Origin: an uncultured Eubacteriales bacterium
Lineage (GTDB): Bacteria; Bacillota; Clostridia; Oscillospirales; Oscillospiraceae
Direction of reading: 5' to 3'
Assembly (NCBI GenBank): GCA_900315595.1
Contig: OMZQ01000012.1
Coordinates: 1 to 64,000, forward strand
Length of the DNA: 64,000 nucleotides
Shown: piece after piece, positions 55,871 to 64,000 of the stretch
Layout: each line of letters begins with the position of its first letter
How positions within the stretch are numbered: the stretch's first letter is position 1
Translations under genes and position numbers: made by a program
Notes under the pieces: model-generated
What the model was told of the DNA's origin: nothing
Database searches by the model: none
Seen by the model: only the letters and a program-made list of their open reading frames with translations

Positions 55871-57514
55871 TCAGAAGAGCTTGAACTCGAACTCCTCGTC
55901 GGCAAGACGGAGCATGGTTCCGTGCTCCAGCGGGACCTCGACGTTGCTCTGAATCATCGAGCCGTTGACGAAGGTGTGGTTCGTGGAGTTCGTGTCCATC
56001 ACGAAGTACTTCCCATCGCGGGTGATGATGTTCGCGTGACTGCGGCTGATGGCGGAGTTGTCGCCGATAAAGTAATCCACGTAGCTGCGCTCCTTGCCGA
56101 TCCGGTAGACAGGCTTGTCAATGTTGATCCGTTCGTTGTTTTTCAGACGGAGCAGCATCGGACGCGGCTGCGGAGCAGCCTTTGCGGAGGAGGCGCCGAG
56201 AACGGTCGTCTCGCCGATCGCGCCGCCTGCGCCGCCGAGGACGGTCGTTTCACCAAAGTTCATGGGCTGACCCATCGGCGCGGCTGCCTGCGGCTGATAA
56301 ACCTGCGGACGCGGAGCGGCGGGTGCCGGCGCGGCCGGTGCGGAAACCGGAGCATAGGAGGGAGCGGGCGCGGCCGGCCGGATCGGAGGCGGGGTCTGAC
56401 CGGGAATGGCGAAGCCGCCGGTCGGCGCGCCGGGAACCGTAAAGCCCTGCGGCGCGGCGTCCTTCTTTTTCTTGGACTTCTTATCCTTTTTCGGGGGCTC
56501 CGGCGCGGCAGGCATTTGCGCGGCGGCCTGTCCGGCTTCCTTCTGGGCCTTATAGAGCGCCGCGTTTTCCTTGCTGTAGTGCATCATCAGATTCATGAAG
56601 GTCATCTTTTTGCCGCCGGGATTCTGCACGGGGGGCTGCTGGACCGGCTGCTGACCGGGGATCTGGAAGGCGGGCTGCTGGGGCGGCTGCTGACCGGGGA
56701 TCTGGAAGGCAGGCTGCTGGGGCGGATTCTGACGCATGGCCGGATTTGGCTGAGCGCCGGGAACAGAGGGCTGCGGAATGCTCTGCGGCTGAGCCATCCT
56801 GGGCTGATAGCCGGGCTGCGGAATCGGCTGCTGGGCCTGGATGGGCTGCTGCGGCTGCATCGGGCGCGCGGGCTGCTGCATCTGCGGCTGCTGGATCGGG
56901 GCGGCCTGCATCGGCTGCTGGGCAGGCGCCGGACGGGCAGGTGCGGCGGCGGGACGGCCCGCTCCCTCGCGTTCCAGCTGGATCGTGAGCTCGTTGAAGT
57001 CCTGCAGCGAGAAATTCGGCGTGCTGTTGAGGTAGTTCATGATCCGTGCCACGTAATCACAGTTCTCAGTCTGGTCAAACTGGGTGCTGAACATGATGTT
57101 CTTAAAGAAGCGGCCCAGATCCACGGGAGGCTTATCCTGCTGAATGGGCAGGCAGATCAGCACGGTCTCAACGGTCGTCACGTCGGTGTAGATATGGTCG
57201 AGATCGAGCAGGATGCTGTTCGGGTCGATCATGTACTCCTCGGCGGAGAGCAGACCGGCGACGATTCCGCGGAATACGCCCAGCAGCCGTTTCCGGTTGA
57301 CCTGTCCGGTAAAGAACTGACTGACGGGAACCTTCGCGGTGACGTTGAACTTGATGTAGCGCTGGTTGTCCATCTGGGTAAACTGCGTAGCGGCCAGACC
57401 CGGGATCTTGTTGTTGGTCAGCATACCCAGACCAAGGGTGTCCAGCACGTCGTTGGGTTGGATCTGGTAGACGCCATAGGTCATCGTGCCCTGGCTCTCA
57501 TAGGTGATGTTCAT
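55871..57514 (-). CDS. FHA-domain protein with DUF6382-like N-terminus and ETTVL motifs
   Basis: 547 aa. The N-terminal domain (1 to about 190, starting NITYESQGTMTYGVYQI) resembles DUF6382. A long Pro/Gln-rich linker (about 190-420, MQAAPIQQPQMQQPARPMQP-like) is low complexity. ETTVL occurs at 422-426 and 435-439, just before a C-terminal FHA domain (453-547) with the phospho-peptide pocket RIGKERSYVD, AISRSHANI and DTNSTNHTFVNG. This layout matches GarA/OdhI, where the ETT motif folds back on its own FHA domain once phosphorylated. It also has a Lys-rich KKDKKSKKKKD patch. Confidence 0.9.
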   Translation of the reverse strand: MNITYESQGTMTYGVYQIQPNDVLDTLGLGMLTNNKIPGLAATQFTQMDNQRYIKFNVTAKVPVSQFFTGQVNRKRLLGVFRGIVAGLLSAEEYMIDPNSILLDLDHIYTDVTTVETVLICLPIQQDKPPVDLGRFFKNIMFSTQFDQTENCDYVARIMNYLNSTPNFSLQDFNELTIQLEREGAGRPAAAPARPAPAQQPMQAAPIQQPQMQQPARPMQPQQPIQAQQPIPQPGYQPRMAQPQSIPQPSVPGAQPNPAMRQNPPQQPAFQIPGQQPPQQPAFQIPGQQPVQQPPVQNPGGKKMTFMNLMMHYSKENAALYKAQKEAGQAAAQMPAAPEPPKKDKKSKKKKDAAPQGFTVPGAPTGGFAIPGQTPPPIRPAAPAPSYAPVSAPAAPAPAAPRPQVYQPQAAAPMGQPMNFGETTVLGGAGGAIGETTVLGASSAKAAPQPRPMLLRLKNNERINIDKPVYRIGKERSYVDYFIGDNSAISRSHANIITRDGKYFVMDTNSTNHTFVNGSMIQSNVEVPLEHGTMLRLADEEFEFKLF

Positions 57515-57537
57515 GTACGGTTCTCCCTTCTATTCGT

Positions 57538-58854
57538 TCAGTTGAGATACTGTGCGCTGTAAAGTCTGTAGAGCGTCCAGTCGTATTCGGTCTTGGCAAA
57601 ATAAGAGCCGGAGGCAGTGAAATCGCGGGCGTCAAAGTACTGCGGCTCAATGACCATGTTGCCCTCGGTGTCGATATAGCCCCAAAGCCCGTTCACCTCC
57701 ACGGCGGCCAGACCGTTCGAGAAGCTGCGGGCGTCCTCGTATTTCGGCTCCAGCATGATGCTGCCGTCGTGGTTGATAAAACCCCACAGGTCGCCGATCC
57801 GAACCGCAGCGCCGTTTTCATCGCAGAAGATCCTGGCCCCGTTGTAGACGGTCGTGCCGATCGGGTTCAGCTTGGAATCCAGCAGATGCCAGCCGTCTCC
57901 CTGCTCTACGAAGAAGCGGTCATACCAGCATGCGATGTGGTTTTCGTTCAGTGCAACGCCCAGGTAGGTCTCCTGATTGAGCGGTGTGCCTGTGCTGTCG
58001 CGCAGAGTCCAGAGATCACCGGTGCGGACGGCGGCGATTCCCCAGTTCATCGCGGAAACCTCGTCGAAGTCTCCGAACAGGCGGTTTCCGTCCATGTCGT
58101 AGTAGGCCCATTTGTCGCCGGAGCGAAGGGGGACGACGTTGCTGCTGTTGACGTAGCCAAGCTCGTCGATTTGGTCGATCCCCTCCAGTACCCAGCGCTT
58201 GTTGCCGTTCTTGTCCAGGAAGAAGGCATCCTTATCCCTGGCGAGCTTTGCCCCGGCAAAACCGCTGTCGGAGTAGGGGCCGACGTTGTCGTATCGCAGG
58301 GCGGCGATTACGTTTCCCGTTTCATCGACAAAGCCCCAGTAGTCTTTCTTGGCCACGGCGCAGGCTCCGGCGCAGAAGGTCGTGACGTTATGATAGGAGG
58401 AAACACTGCGGGCGGTGTATTGTTCCGCTGTCAGAATCTCCTCGATCTGATCGGAGTGCAGGCCGCGCTTTCTGTAGATCTGCGCATATTTGTAAACGTC
58501 GAGGATCGAGCCCTGACGATAATAGTGATCGATCAGAAACTCATAGGCGGAAACCTCAGTCGGATAATCGTCGATCATTTGCTCGCCGGCGGAGGCGGCC
58601 TTGTCAGGATAGTAGAGCTCGTCGTAGCAGGCAGCGAGCTCCAGTCCGAGCGCGGAGGAGGGATGGATTTCATACGCTCTCTGGTAGTAATCCTCTGCGT
58701 CCACCATGATGCCAAGACGGCGGTACTCCCTTGCCTCGGCAAGATAGGACTGATAACGCTGCTCGGTTTTCGAGCGGGAGTCATAGAGCAGATAAACGCC
58801 CAGAAGGAGCAAAACGACAAGGGCGATGGGAACAATAAACTTGTAATTCTTCAT
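57538..58854 (-). CDS. WG-repeat membrane protein
   Basis: 438 aa from ATG 58854, with GAGGGT 5 nt upstream. A membrane helix near the N-terminus (FIVPIALVVLLLLGVYLLY) is followed by TPR-like helices (SYLAEAREYRRLG, DAEDYYQRAYEIHP) and then at least five WG repeats (DYWGFVDETGNVI, DLWGFINHDGSIML, GLWGYIDTEGNMV). WG repeats form beta-hairpin scaffolds for protein contact. It sits between the prepilin peptidase and the FHA gene. It is probably an external binding platform in the pilus machinery; its partner is unknown. Confidence 0.87.
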   Translation of the reverse strand: MKNYKFIVPIALVVLLLLGVYLLYDSRSKTEQRYQSYLAEAREYRRLGIMVDAEDYYQRAYEIHPSSALGLELAACYDELYYPDKAASAGEQMIDDYPTEVSAYEFLIDHYYRQGSILDVYKYAQIYRKRGLHSDQIEEILTAEQYTARSVSSYHNVTTFCAGACAVAKKDYWGFVDETGNVIAALRYDNVGPYSDSGFAGAKLARDKDAFFLDKNGNKRWVLEGIDQIDELGYVNSSNVVPLRSGDKWAYYDMDGNRLFGDFDEVSAMNWGIAAVRTGDLWTLRDSTGTPLNQETYLGVALNENHIACWYDRFFVEQGDGWHLLDSKLNPIGTTVYNGARIFCDENGAAVRIGDLWGFINHDGSIMLEPKYEDARSFSNGLAAVEVNGLWGYIDTEGNMVIEPQYFDARDFTASGSYFAKTEYDWTLYRLYSAQYLN

Positions 58855-58862
58855 AGCGACCC

Positions 58863-59528
58863 TCACATTCCCGTCAGATAGACAGCCAGATAGGTTCCGA
58901 TCACAAGGGCAGGTCCGAAGGGGATCAGATCCTTGCGGGATTTGCGCTTGGTAATCAGTGCGAATACGGAGATGAAGAAAATAACGATCAGAGAGAGAAA
59001 CACCGCGCCCCAGATTCCCCTGGTTCCAAGCAGGAGCCCCATGACCAGAAACAGCTTCATATCCCCGAAGCCGATGGAGTTGCGGATGATCAGCGCGCAG
59101 AGCACAGAAGCGAGCAGCATCGCGCCTGCCGCAATGACCTCGGTCAGTAATACCTGCCAGACGCCAGGTTCCGAGCAGAACAGCTCAAAGGGGAAGATCA
59201 ACACCCGGCAGGCGAGACCGAACAGAATAAAGGCGTTTGGGATCCGATAGGTTTTCAAGTCGGTCAGCGCCACGGGCCACATGACGCAGAGCAGGGACAG
59301 CCGCTTAACCGCAGTCCAGGGATCGGCGTCGCGGTAGAGCGTCAGGAACATCACTGCCGCGCCCTCGGTGACAAAGAGCATCACCAGGCCGTAGATCAAG
59401 GCCGTTTTCCGGTTCTTGCTGCCGTGTTCTTCCTTGTCCGGCCAGCGGGCATCCACGTCGCGCAGCAGCAGCCACAGACCGATGACCCAGAGCGCAAGCG
59501 TTACGCCGGGATAGAGGTATAAGTTCAT
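58863..59528 (-). CDS. Type IV prepilin peptidase (A24, TadV-like)
   Basis: 221 aa from ATG 59528 (GGAGGA 8 nt upstream). It is polytopic. The two aspartates of A24 peptidases are visible: VALTDLKTYRIPN and SIGFGDMKLFLV (GxGD). The N-terminal methylase domain of PilD is missing, as in TadV and FppA types. It processes prepilin-like signal peptides, most likely the TadE-like protein and a pilin encoded outside the window. Confidence 0.92.
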   Translation of the reverse strand: MNLYLYPGVTLALWVIGLWLLLRDVDARWPDKEEHGSKNRKTALIYGLVMLFVTEGAAVMFLTLYRDADPWTAVKRLSLLCVMWPVALTDLKTYRIPNAFILFGLACRVLIFPFELFCSEPGVWQVLLTEVIAAGAMLLASVLCALIIRNSIGFGDMKLFLVMGLLLGTRGIWGAVFLSLIVIFFISVFALITKRKSRKDLIPFGPALVIGTYLAVYLTGM

Positions 59529-59548
59529 GGGACCTTCCTCCTTTCGGG

Positions 59549-60853
59549 TCAATCGGAGCCGCCGGAGCCGCCCTCGTCGGAGCCGCCGGAGTCGTCATTT
59601 TCGCTCTTATTGTTGCCCGGACTGTTTCCGTAGCCGGAGTGGATCTCCACGTTCACGCCCGGGTGATCCTTCTTGAATTGCTCGACGGCCTTTTCCACGT
59701 CCTGCTTGGAGGCGTCGTCCGGGATCACAAGGACGATGGTATAGGTGCGGGTATCCGGATCGGAATGAAGCTCCTGATCCTTGCCCTTATGATCCTGCAC
59801 CACGATGGTCTCTCCGAGCTCGCTGACGCGGCTCTCCATGCCGCTGTAAATGTGCTCAAGACTGCTTGTGATGTCCTCCTGGCTCATGGCCTTGTCGTCT
59901 CCTTCTTTTCCCGTGTTCAGGGTCACGATGGAGACGAATTCGTTCTTGTCCTCGTTGTTGTTGTAGGCGTCAAAGCCCTGGCCGGTGGCGACGTAAGGGT
60001 ATTCCTTCCGCTCCTGGTTCAGAATAAACTGCTGACGGATGTAGTCCGAGCCGTAATCCCATACGCTCCCGGATTCCATTGCAACGTTCGTCTCCGGGTG
60101 CATCTTGGAGATCCCGGTCGCCCAGGCGCTTGTCACGGCGGACTGGCGGAAGTGGAATTTGAAGTCAATGTTCAGCAGCTTGATCACCTGCACGTCATAG
60201 GAGACGACGAGCTGGATATAGCTGGATTTTCCGCCCGGCAGGAAGGTGGTGTAGTTGAAATCCAGACCGCCCATGCCGCCGTCCACGTGGTAGCGTCGGA
60301 GGAAGGCGTCCGCGTTGTCCGAGGAGGAGGAAACCAGGTTTTTCTCCATAAACGCCTTGCCGAGCGCAGAGGCCAGCATGCTCTTTCCTTCCTCTGCAAA
60401 CTCATCCAGGGCCAGCAAGCCCATCCCGGTGATTACGCCGGAGGGATCGTCGGCAAGCTGGGAGGCAAACTCGTCGTAGATCGCGCTTCCCGCGTCAATG
60501 CCGTTGTTGATGCCGTCGCGGATGCCCTCGAAGTTCATGTTCGAGGCATCGGTGCCCAGACCGGTGATGGAGCTTTGCAGCGTGGAAAGATTGTCGATGG
60601 TATTGTAGGCGGACTGCCGGGAAGCGTCGGTGTCAGCGCTCATGGCTGCATCTACGTCGTTCATTCCCAGCTTGAAATAGAGGAAGGAATACTGGGAAAG
60701 GTCCTTTGCGGCGGCGTTCAGCGCCACGCCGACGCGGCCCTGAATATAATAGATGTTTACGATCTGAAGCAGGGTCAGGATCAGAAACATGAACGCCGTC
60801 AGGGCAATCGACGCTTCCATGACGATCGCGCCGCGCTCTTTCTTTTCCTGCAT
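59549..60853 (-). CDS. TadE-like pseudopilin with large extracellular domain
   Basis: 434 aa from ATG 60853 (GGGAGG 7 nt upstream). The N-terminus KKERGAIVMEASIALTAFMF is a class III pseudopilin signal: charged start, Gly cleavage, Glu at +5 after the Gly, then a helix running to about IVNIYYIQ. TadE proteins are normally 150-200 aa; this one adds a large outside part and ends in an acidic Gly/Ser run (ENDDSGGSDEGGSGGSD). It should be an envelope component of a Tad-like pilus. The domain RTYTIVLVIPDDASKQDV is unassigned. Confidence 0.83.
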   Translation of the reverse strand: MQEKKERGAIVMEASIALTAFMFLILTLLQIVNIYYIQGRVGVALNAAAKDLSQYSFLYFKLGMNDVDAAMSADTDASRQSAYNTIDNLSTLQSSITGLGTDASNMNFEGIRDGINNGIDAGSAIYDEFASQLADDPSGVITGMGLLALDEFAEEGKSMLASALGKAFMEKNLVSSSSDNADAFLRRYHVDGGMGGLDFNYTTFLPGGKSSYIQLVVSYDVQVIKLLNIDFKFHFRQSAVTSAWATGISKMHPETNVAMESGSVWDYGSDYIRQQFILNQERKEYPYVATGQGFDAYNNNEDKNEFVSIVTLNTGKEGDDKAMSQEDITSSLEHIYSGMESRVSELGETIVVQDHKGKDQELHSDPDTRTYTIVLVIPDDASKQDVEKAVEQFKKDHPGVNVEIHSGYGNSPGNNKSENDDSGGSDEGGSGGSD

Positions 60854-60921
60854 GGGGAAGCCTCCCTTCTCATGCGGCTCCGATGGTTTATCGAAGCGGT
60901 TGAATTGCGGGTGAAGCCGGA

Positions 60922-63900
60922 TCACGAGTATCCGCGGACCAGTTCGACCTGATAGGTACACCAATCCGAATAGGTCTCAAGAACGCTCGTATCCGCTCCG
61001 TCATAGCTGCGGACGATCGGCAGCGTGATCATCAGCGGGCGGACGCGAACCACGGAGTGCAGCTTGAAATAGACCTGGGATTTTTTCAGCGAATAGCTCT
61101 CGTCGATTCCGTCGTGCTGCCGCATGTTCGTCTGAATGACCTCTGCGGTGCGAAGGTAGATGTCTCGCTCCAGCGCTCCGTGGGACGAGACGCCCAGGAA
61201 CAGGAAGAGCATCAGATAATCACTGTAATACAGACCGTTGTTGCCGTTCGGCATGGGGTCCACGCCGATCGGCTTTTCCTCCGGCTTGTCCTGGCTGACG
61301 GTGCTCTTGAGCGTGTCGAGGATCGCATCAGCGCCGCCTTGCACCATGGCGTCCGCCTTGGCTTCGATCTCCTCTGCATCCGGAATGTGGAGATACCACT
61401 GCTCGGCCTTGACCTTGTAGAGGGGAACGGGGAAGCCGCGGGACAGACGCAGAAGGTCCATGCCGGACTCGGCCATCGCCAGCACGACAAGCAGCAAGCA
61501 CTTCCACACCGGCGGCGGGATGATGCCGAGACAGGCCGCGGAGATGGCCGAAGCAATCGCGTCAAAGACGCGGGAGGTGTTGTTGACGCCGCTCGGGAAG
61601 AAGTTTTGGAAAGCCGAACCGAGGTTCATCAGCGTGCGGATGCCGAAGATGGAGGAATAGGCGTCCCGGACGTTCTTCGAGCAGGAGCTCTTGCCGTACA
61701 GGAGGTATTCCAGCTCAGCCTCCCAGGCCGCGTTGTTCTCGCGGCAGATCTTCTTGTTCGTCAGGGATTTGTTCCAGTGATCGGTCAGCTCGTCGCTGTT
61801 CCACTGATCCTCCACGTTTTTATATGCGAAGGAGTAGTTGATCAGGCCGATCTTGTCCTTTCGGTTGTCCAGGCTCTGCAGCTTCCATTTTCCCTCGTTT
61901 GAGTAGGTGTCGAAGCTGAACATTCCCATCAGATAGGTGACGCCGTACAGATCGTCGCGGAACTTGTCGAAATTGCCGTCGATGACGGCCTCGATCAGTC
62001 CCGTCGCGCCGTCGAGGAAGCCGGAGGCGACGCTGAATTCGCTGTCGCCGGAGAACTCGCGCTTGATGTCCACGCGGTCCTTATCTTCCTTCACGACGTC
62101 GTCCAGAGAGGCCTCTTTCATGCTGTCGCAGAGGTCGTCCACTGCGTCCTTGATTTTATCGCTCTCCTCCAGCGCGTCGTCCGGCTTGTCCGCCCAGAGA
62201 CTGTGGAAGTAGACGTAGAGCTCGGGAGTCTGGTGCTTTTCTGGGTTCACCGGGTCAATATCGGGATCGTAGTTGTCCTCCGTCAGATGGTCGAGCGTGA
62301 CCACGGTATCGCCCTCCGGCTTGACCAGCTCGCGGAAGGTCTTTTCAGCGGCGGCCTTGACGCCGGCGTTCGTCCAGTCCTGATCGAAGTAGTTGACGAT
62401 GGCCTGATTATTGACCTTCTTGCGCATGGCCTCCACGTCACGCAGCTCCGCCACGCATACGCCGCCGTAGGTGAAGCCCTTGATGGCGTCGGATACCTTT
62501 TGAAGCTGCGACCGGATGTTCACCAGTCTGGCGCGCAGGGCGCGAACCGCGGCGGCTGTGATCTTCTTTGCTGCCTCGGAGACGTTCATCTGCGCTTCCT
62601 TGCCGGTCAGCTCGCCGTTGATCGCCTTCTTGTCGTAATCCTTCATCTGGGTACCGCCCTCGTTGGCGGAGGAAGAAAACTTGTTGAGGGCGCTGTGATA
62701 TTTGTCCGCGAGACTCTCCAGCTCCTTCAGGCTCTTGGTCTCGTCGCCGTCGCCGTCAATGGCGAGATCGAGCTTTTCGATCATAAAGTCAAGCTTCTCC
62801 AGCATGCCGGAGAGGTTTGTGGCGATGCCGTCGAGTACGTTGTTGATCGGGTAGCTGGCGCCGTCCAGCTCCACGGTGGCGCGGGTCGGGTCGATGAGAT
62901 CGGCGTTCTCCTTTGAAACCTTCTCCAGGGCGCTTACGGCATAGAGATAGGCGTCCTGTGCGTCGGTCTTTCCCGCAGTGAGATATTTTTCACGCAGCTT
63001 GTCCGCCTGCTCGAGCAGCTCCTCTGCCCGGTCGTGGACGTCGCGTTCATGGTCTTTTTCTTCGGGTGTTTTTTCGCTCTCCGGCTTTGTGGAGGGGGCA
63101 GGGAAGGGGTCGATGATCTCAACCTCGTCGGATTCCGCCAGACGAACCTCCATTGCCAGGAGCATCATCTTTTCGCCGGCCTCGCGGACGGCCTTCGTGT
63201 GGTTCTTTCCGGAGGAGGCGTTGACGGCCTTGTTCATGCGCACCCACCACTGGATCGCGTTGGGGTCGGTGTCGGCCGGACCGTAGAGCCGGTTCAGCAT
63301 TTCGTTTGCCGCCTCGGCGTAGGCGCTGCGGGCCTCGTCAAATTCCTCGACGCTCTTTTTCAGCAGATCGAGCAGCGCGTGATAGTTCTCTCCGGTGACG
63401 GTCCAGATTTTTTCGCCGGACTCGTTCTTGTCCTCTTCAAAGAAATCCTCGTAATACTTCTCGTCCTTATCCTTCTTAAATACCTTTTCCGGCTCCGTCT
63501 CGTTGTAGTCCGACTGCTTGACGACCGGGCGCTGATAGACGCTCAGCCCTTCCGTCGTGGCGAAATACTCCACGTACTGCGCGTGGATGGAGGCGTAGGA
63601 AACGCGGTAGCTGTTGATCTTGTCGCAGTATTCGCCCAGTCTTGCGTTGTCCAGCGGAGCGGGATTCTGATGCTTGTCGTAGGGCTCGCATACGCCGTCG
63701 CGGTAATACTGCCGGATGGCGACGTAGGTGTGGAAGGCGGCGGAGTCCAGCTCGCCCTCTGCTTCATAGTAATTCCGTTTGTTTTCAACGTGCTGTTCGT
63801 TCTTGCTGGCTTCCGAGGCGCCCTTGCGGTCCTCGGACTGATCCGTGCCGCCGCCGTTGTCGTCGCTCTCGGAGTCGCCGCTCAGGCGTCCGAACAGACC

Positions 63901-64000
63901 CCGACAGATCTCGATCGGGGCGCGGTACTTCATGAATTCAATGATCTGGGCCTTGACCAGACCGGAGCTGGACAGATTGGCGTCCGGCACCGGACGGATG
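60922..64000 (-). CDS. TadG/DUF5702-like pilus-associated protein (5' partial)
   Basis: At least 1025 residues; the frame runs to the window end (IRPVPDANLSSSGLVKAQII), so the start lies outside. The motif EFMKYRAPIEICRGLF matches my recollection of DUF5702 Tad-like proteins, which have an N-terminal membrane helix (here outside). A long charged, helical, coiled-coil-rich middle (AEELLEQADKLREKYLTAG) follows, and a hydrophobic CLGIIPPPVWKCLLLVVLAM segment lies near the C-terminus. It is cotranscribed with the TadE-like gene, 68 bp upstream of it. Probably a structural or secretion-linked component of the pilus; function inferred from context. Confidence 0.7.
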   Translation of the reverse strand, partial: IRPVPDANLSSSGLVKAQIIEFMKYRAPIEICRGLFGRLSGDSESDDNGGGTDQSEDRKGASEASKNEQHVENKRNYYEAEGELDSAAFHTYVAIRQYYRDGVCEPYDKHQNPAPLDNARLGEYCDKINSYRVSYASIHAQYVEYFATTEGLSVYQRPVVKQSDYNETEPEKVFKKDKDEKYYEDFFEEDKNESGEKIWTVTGENYHALLDLLKKSVEEFDEARSAYAEAANEMLNRLYGPADTDPNAIQWWVRMNKAVNASSGKNHTKAVREAGEKMMLLAMEVRLAESDEVEIIDPFPAPSTKPESEKTPEEKDHERDVHDRAEELLEQADKLREKYLTAGKTDAQDAYLYAVSALEKVSKENADLIDPTRATVELDGASYPINNVLDGIATNLSGMLEKLDFMIEKLDLAIDGDGDETKSLKELESLADKYHSALNKFSSSANEGGTQMKDYDKKAINGELTGKEAQMNVSEAAKKITAAAVRALRARLVNIRSQLQKVSDAIKGFTYGGVCVAELRDVEAMRKKVNNQAIVNYFDQDWTNAGVKAAAEKTFRELVKPEGDTVVTLDHLTEDNYDPDIDPVNPEKHQTPELYVYFHSLWADKPDDALEESDKIKDAVDDLCDSMKEASLDDVVKEDKDRVDIKREFSGDSEFSVASGFLDGATGLIEAVIDGNFDKFRDDLYGVTYLMGMFSFDTYSNEGKWKLQSLDNRKDKIGLINYSFAYKNVEDQWNSDELTDHWNKSLTNKKICRENNAAWEAELEYLLYGKSSCSKNVRDAYSSIFGIRTLMNLGSAFQNFFPSGVNNTSRVFDAIASAISAACLGIIPPPVWKCLLLVVLAMAESGMDLLRLSRGFPVPLYKVKAEQWYLHIPDAEEIEAKADAMVQGGADAILDTLKSTVSQDKPEEKPIGVDPMPNGNNGLYYSDYLMLFLFLGVSSHGALERDIYLRTAEVIQTNMRQHDGIDESYSLKKSQVYFKLHSVVRVRPLMITLPIVRSYDGADTSVLETYSDWCTYQVELVRGYS

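Noticed and set aside
54461..57562. A 1033-codon open frame on the plus strand opposite kinase, PP2C and FHA genes
   Set aside because: It crosses three well-supported minus-strand genes and shows no domain.

Overview
The window looks like chromosome of a high-GC, Gram-positive anaerobe of the class Clostridia, most likely an Oscillospiraceae-type gut bacterium. The grounds are: an alanyl-tRNA synthetase behind a T-box leader, CsoR-controlled copper export, the EcfA1-EcfA2-EcfT transporter core, ComEC, a ClpE-like unfoldase, an NADH/ferredoxin-type HydABC [FeFe]-hydrogenase, and a Tad-like pilus locus fused to Ser/Thr kinase signalling. Promoters are near-consensus sigma-70 type and Shine-Dalgarno sequences are strong. 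No rRNA, tRNA, insertion sequence, prophage or CRISPR array is visible. The lineage is inference from gene content; no database search was possible.

Layout. 1-7273 (+): an envelope operon with a membrane sulfatase-fold enzyme (5' end outside), a CDP-glycerol glycerophosphotransferase-like protein, a winged-helix/LicC-like nucleotidyltransferase, an amidohydrolase, and a winged-helix/LicC/LicA (choline kinase-like) fusion. It probably decorates a glycan or teichoic-acid-like polymer with phosphocholine or a similar amino alcohol. 7342-11915 (-): tpiA, deoC, and a csoR-copA copper operon whose CsoR operator lies inside a consensus promoter. 12100-24114 (+): rplS, a class A PBP with a zinc-ribbon insertion, an rRNA methyltransferase-like gene, ecfA1-ecfA2-ecfT-truA, a DUF5711-like beta-propeller, a ClpE-like ATPase, a small membrane protein and a second CsoR-family regulator. 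24128-28007 (-): a sortase-type small surface protein, a methylthioadenosine salvage pair (mtaD-mtnA; mtaD lacks any standard start codon), and pgsA. 28122-37341 (+): T-box-alaS-hinT, then comEC-holA-RNase M5-ABC-F.

37384-45786 (+) is a hydrogen-metabolism operon. It encodes the electron-bifurcating-type hydrogenase HydC, HydB and HydA. Between hydC and hydB lie a HydS-like sensory hydrogenase, two DRTGG proteins, two GHKL ATPases, a PHP phosphoesterase and a small thioredoxin-fold ferredoxin. Together these look like an H2- or redox-sensing module wired to the hydrogenase.

64000-45881 (-) reads as one long operon. In transcription order it has a TadG/DUF5702-like protein (5' end outside), a TadE-like protein, a type IV prepilin peptidase, a WG-repeat protein, an FHA protein, a PP2C phosphatase, a Ser/Thr kinase, a small membrane protein with four ETT(L/V)L heptads, and a very large Ig-like surface protein broken by a frameshift near its C-terminus. 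ETTVL motifs also sit just before the FHA domain. This suggests a GarA-like phospho-threonine switch controlling surface-appendage assembly, and it is the most interesting candidate in the window.
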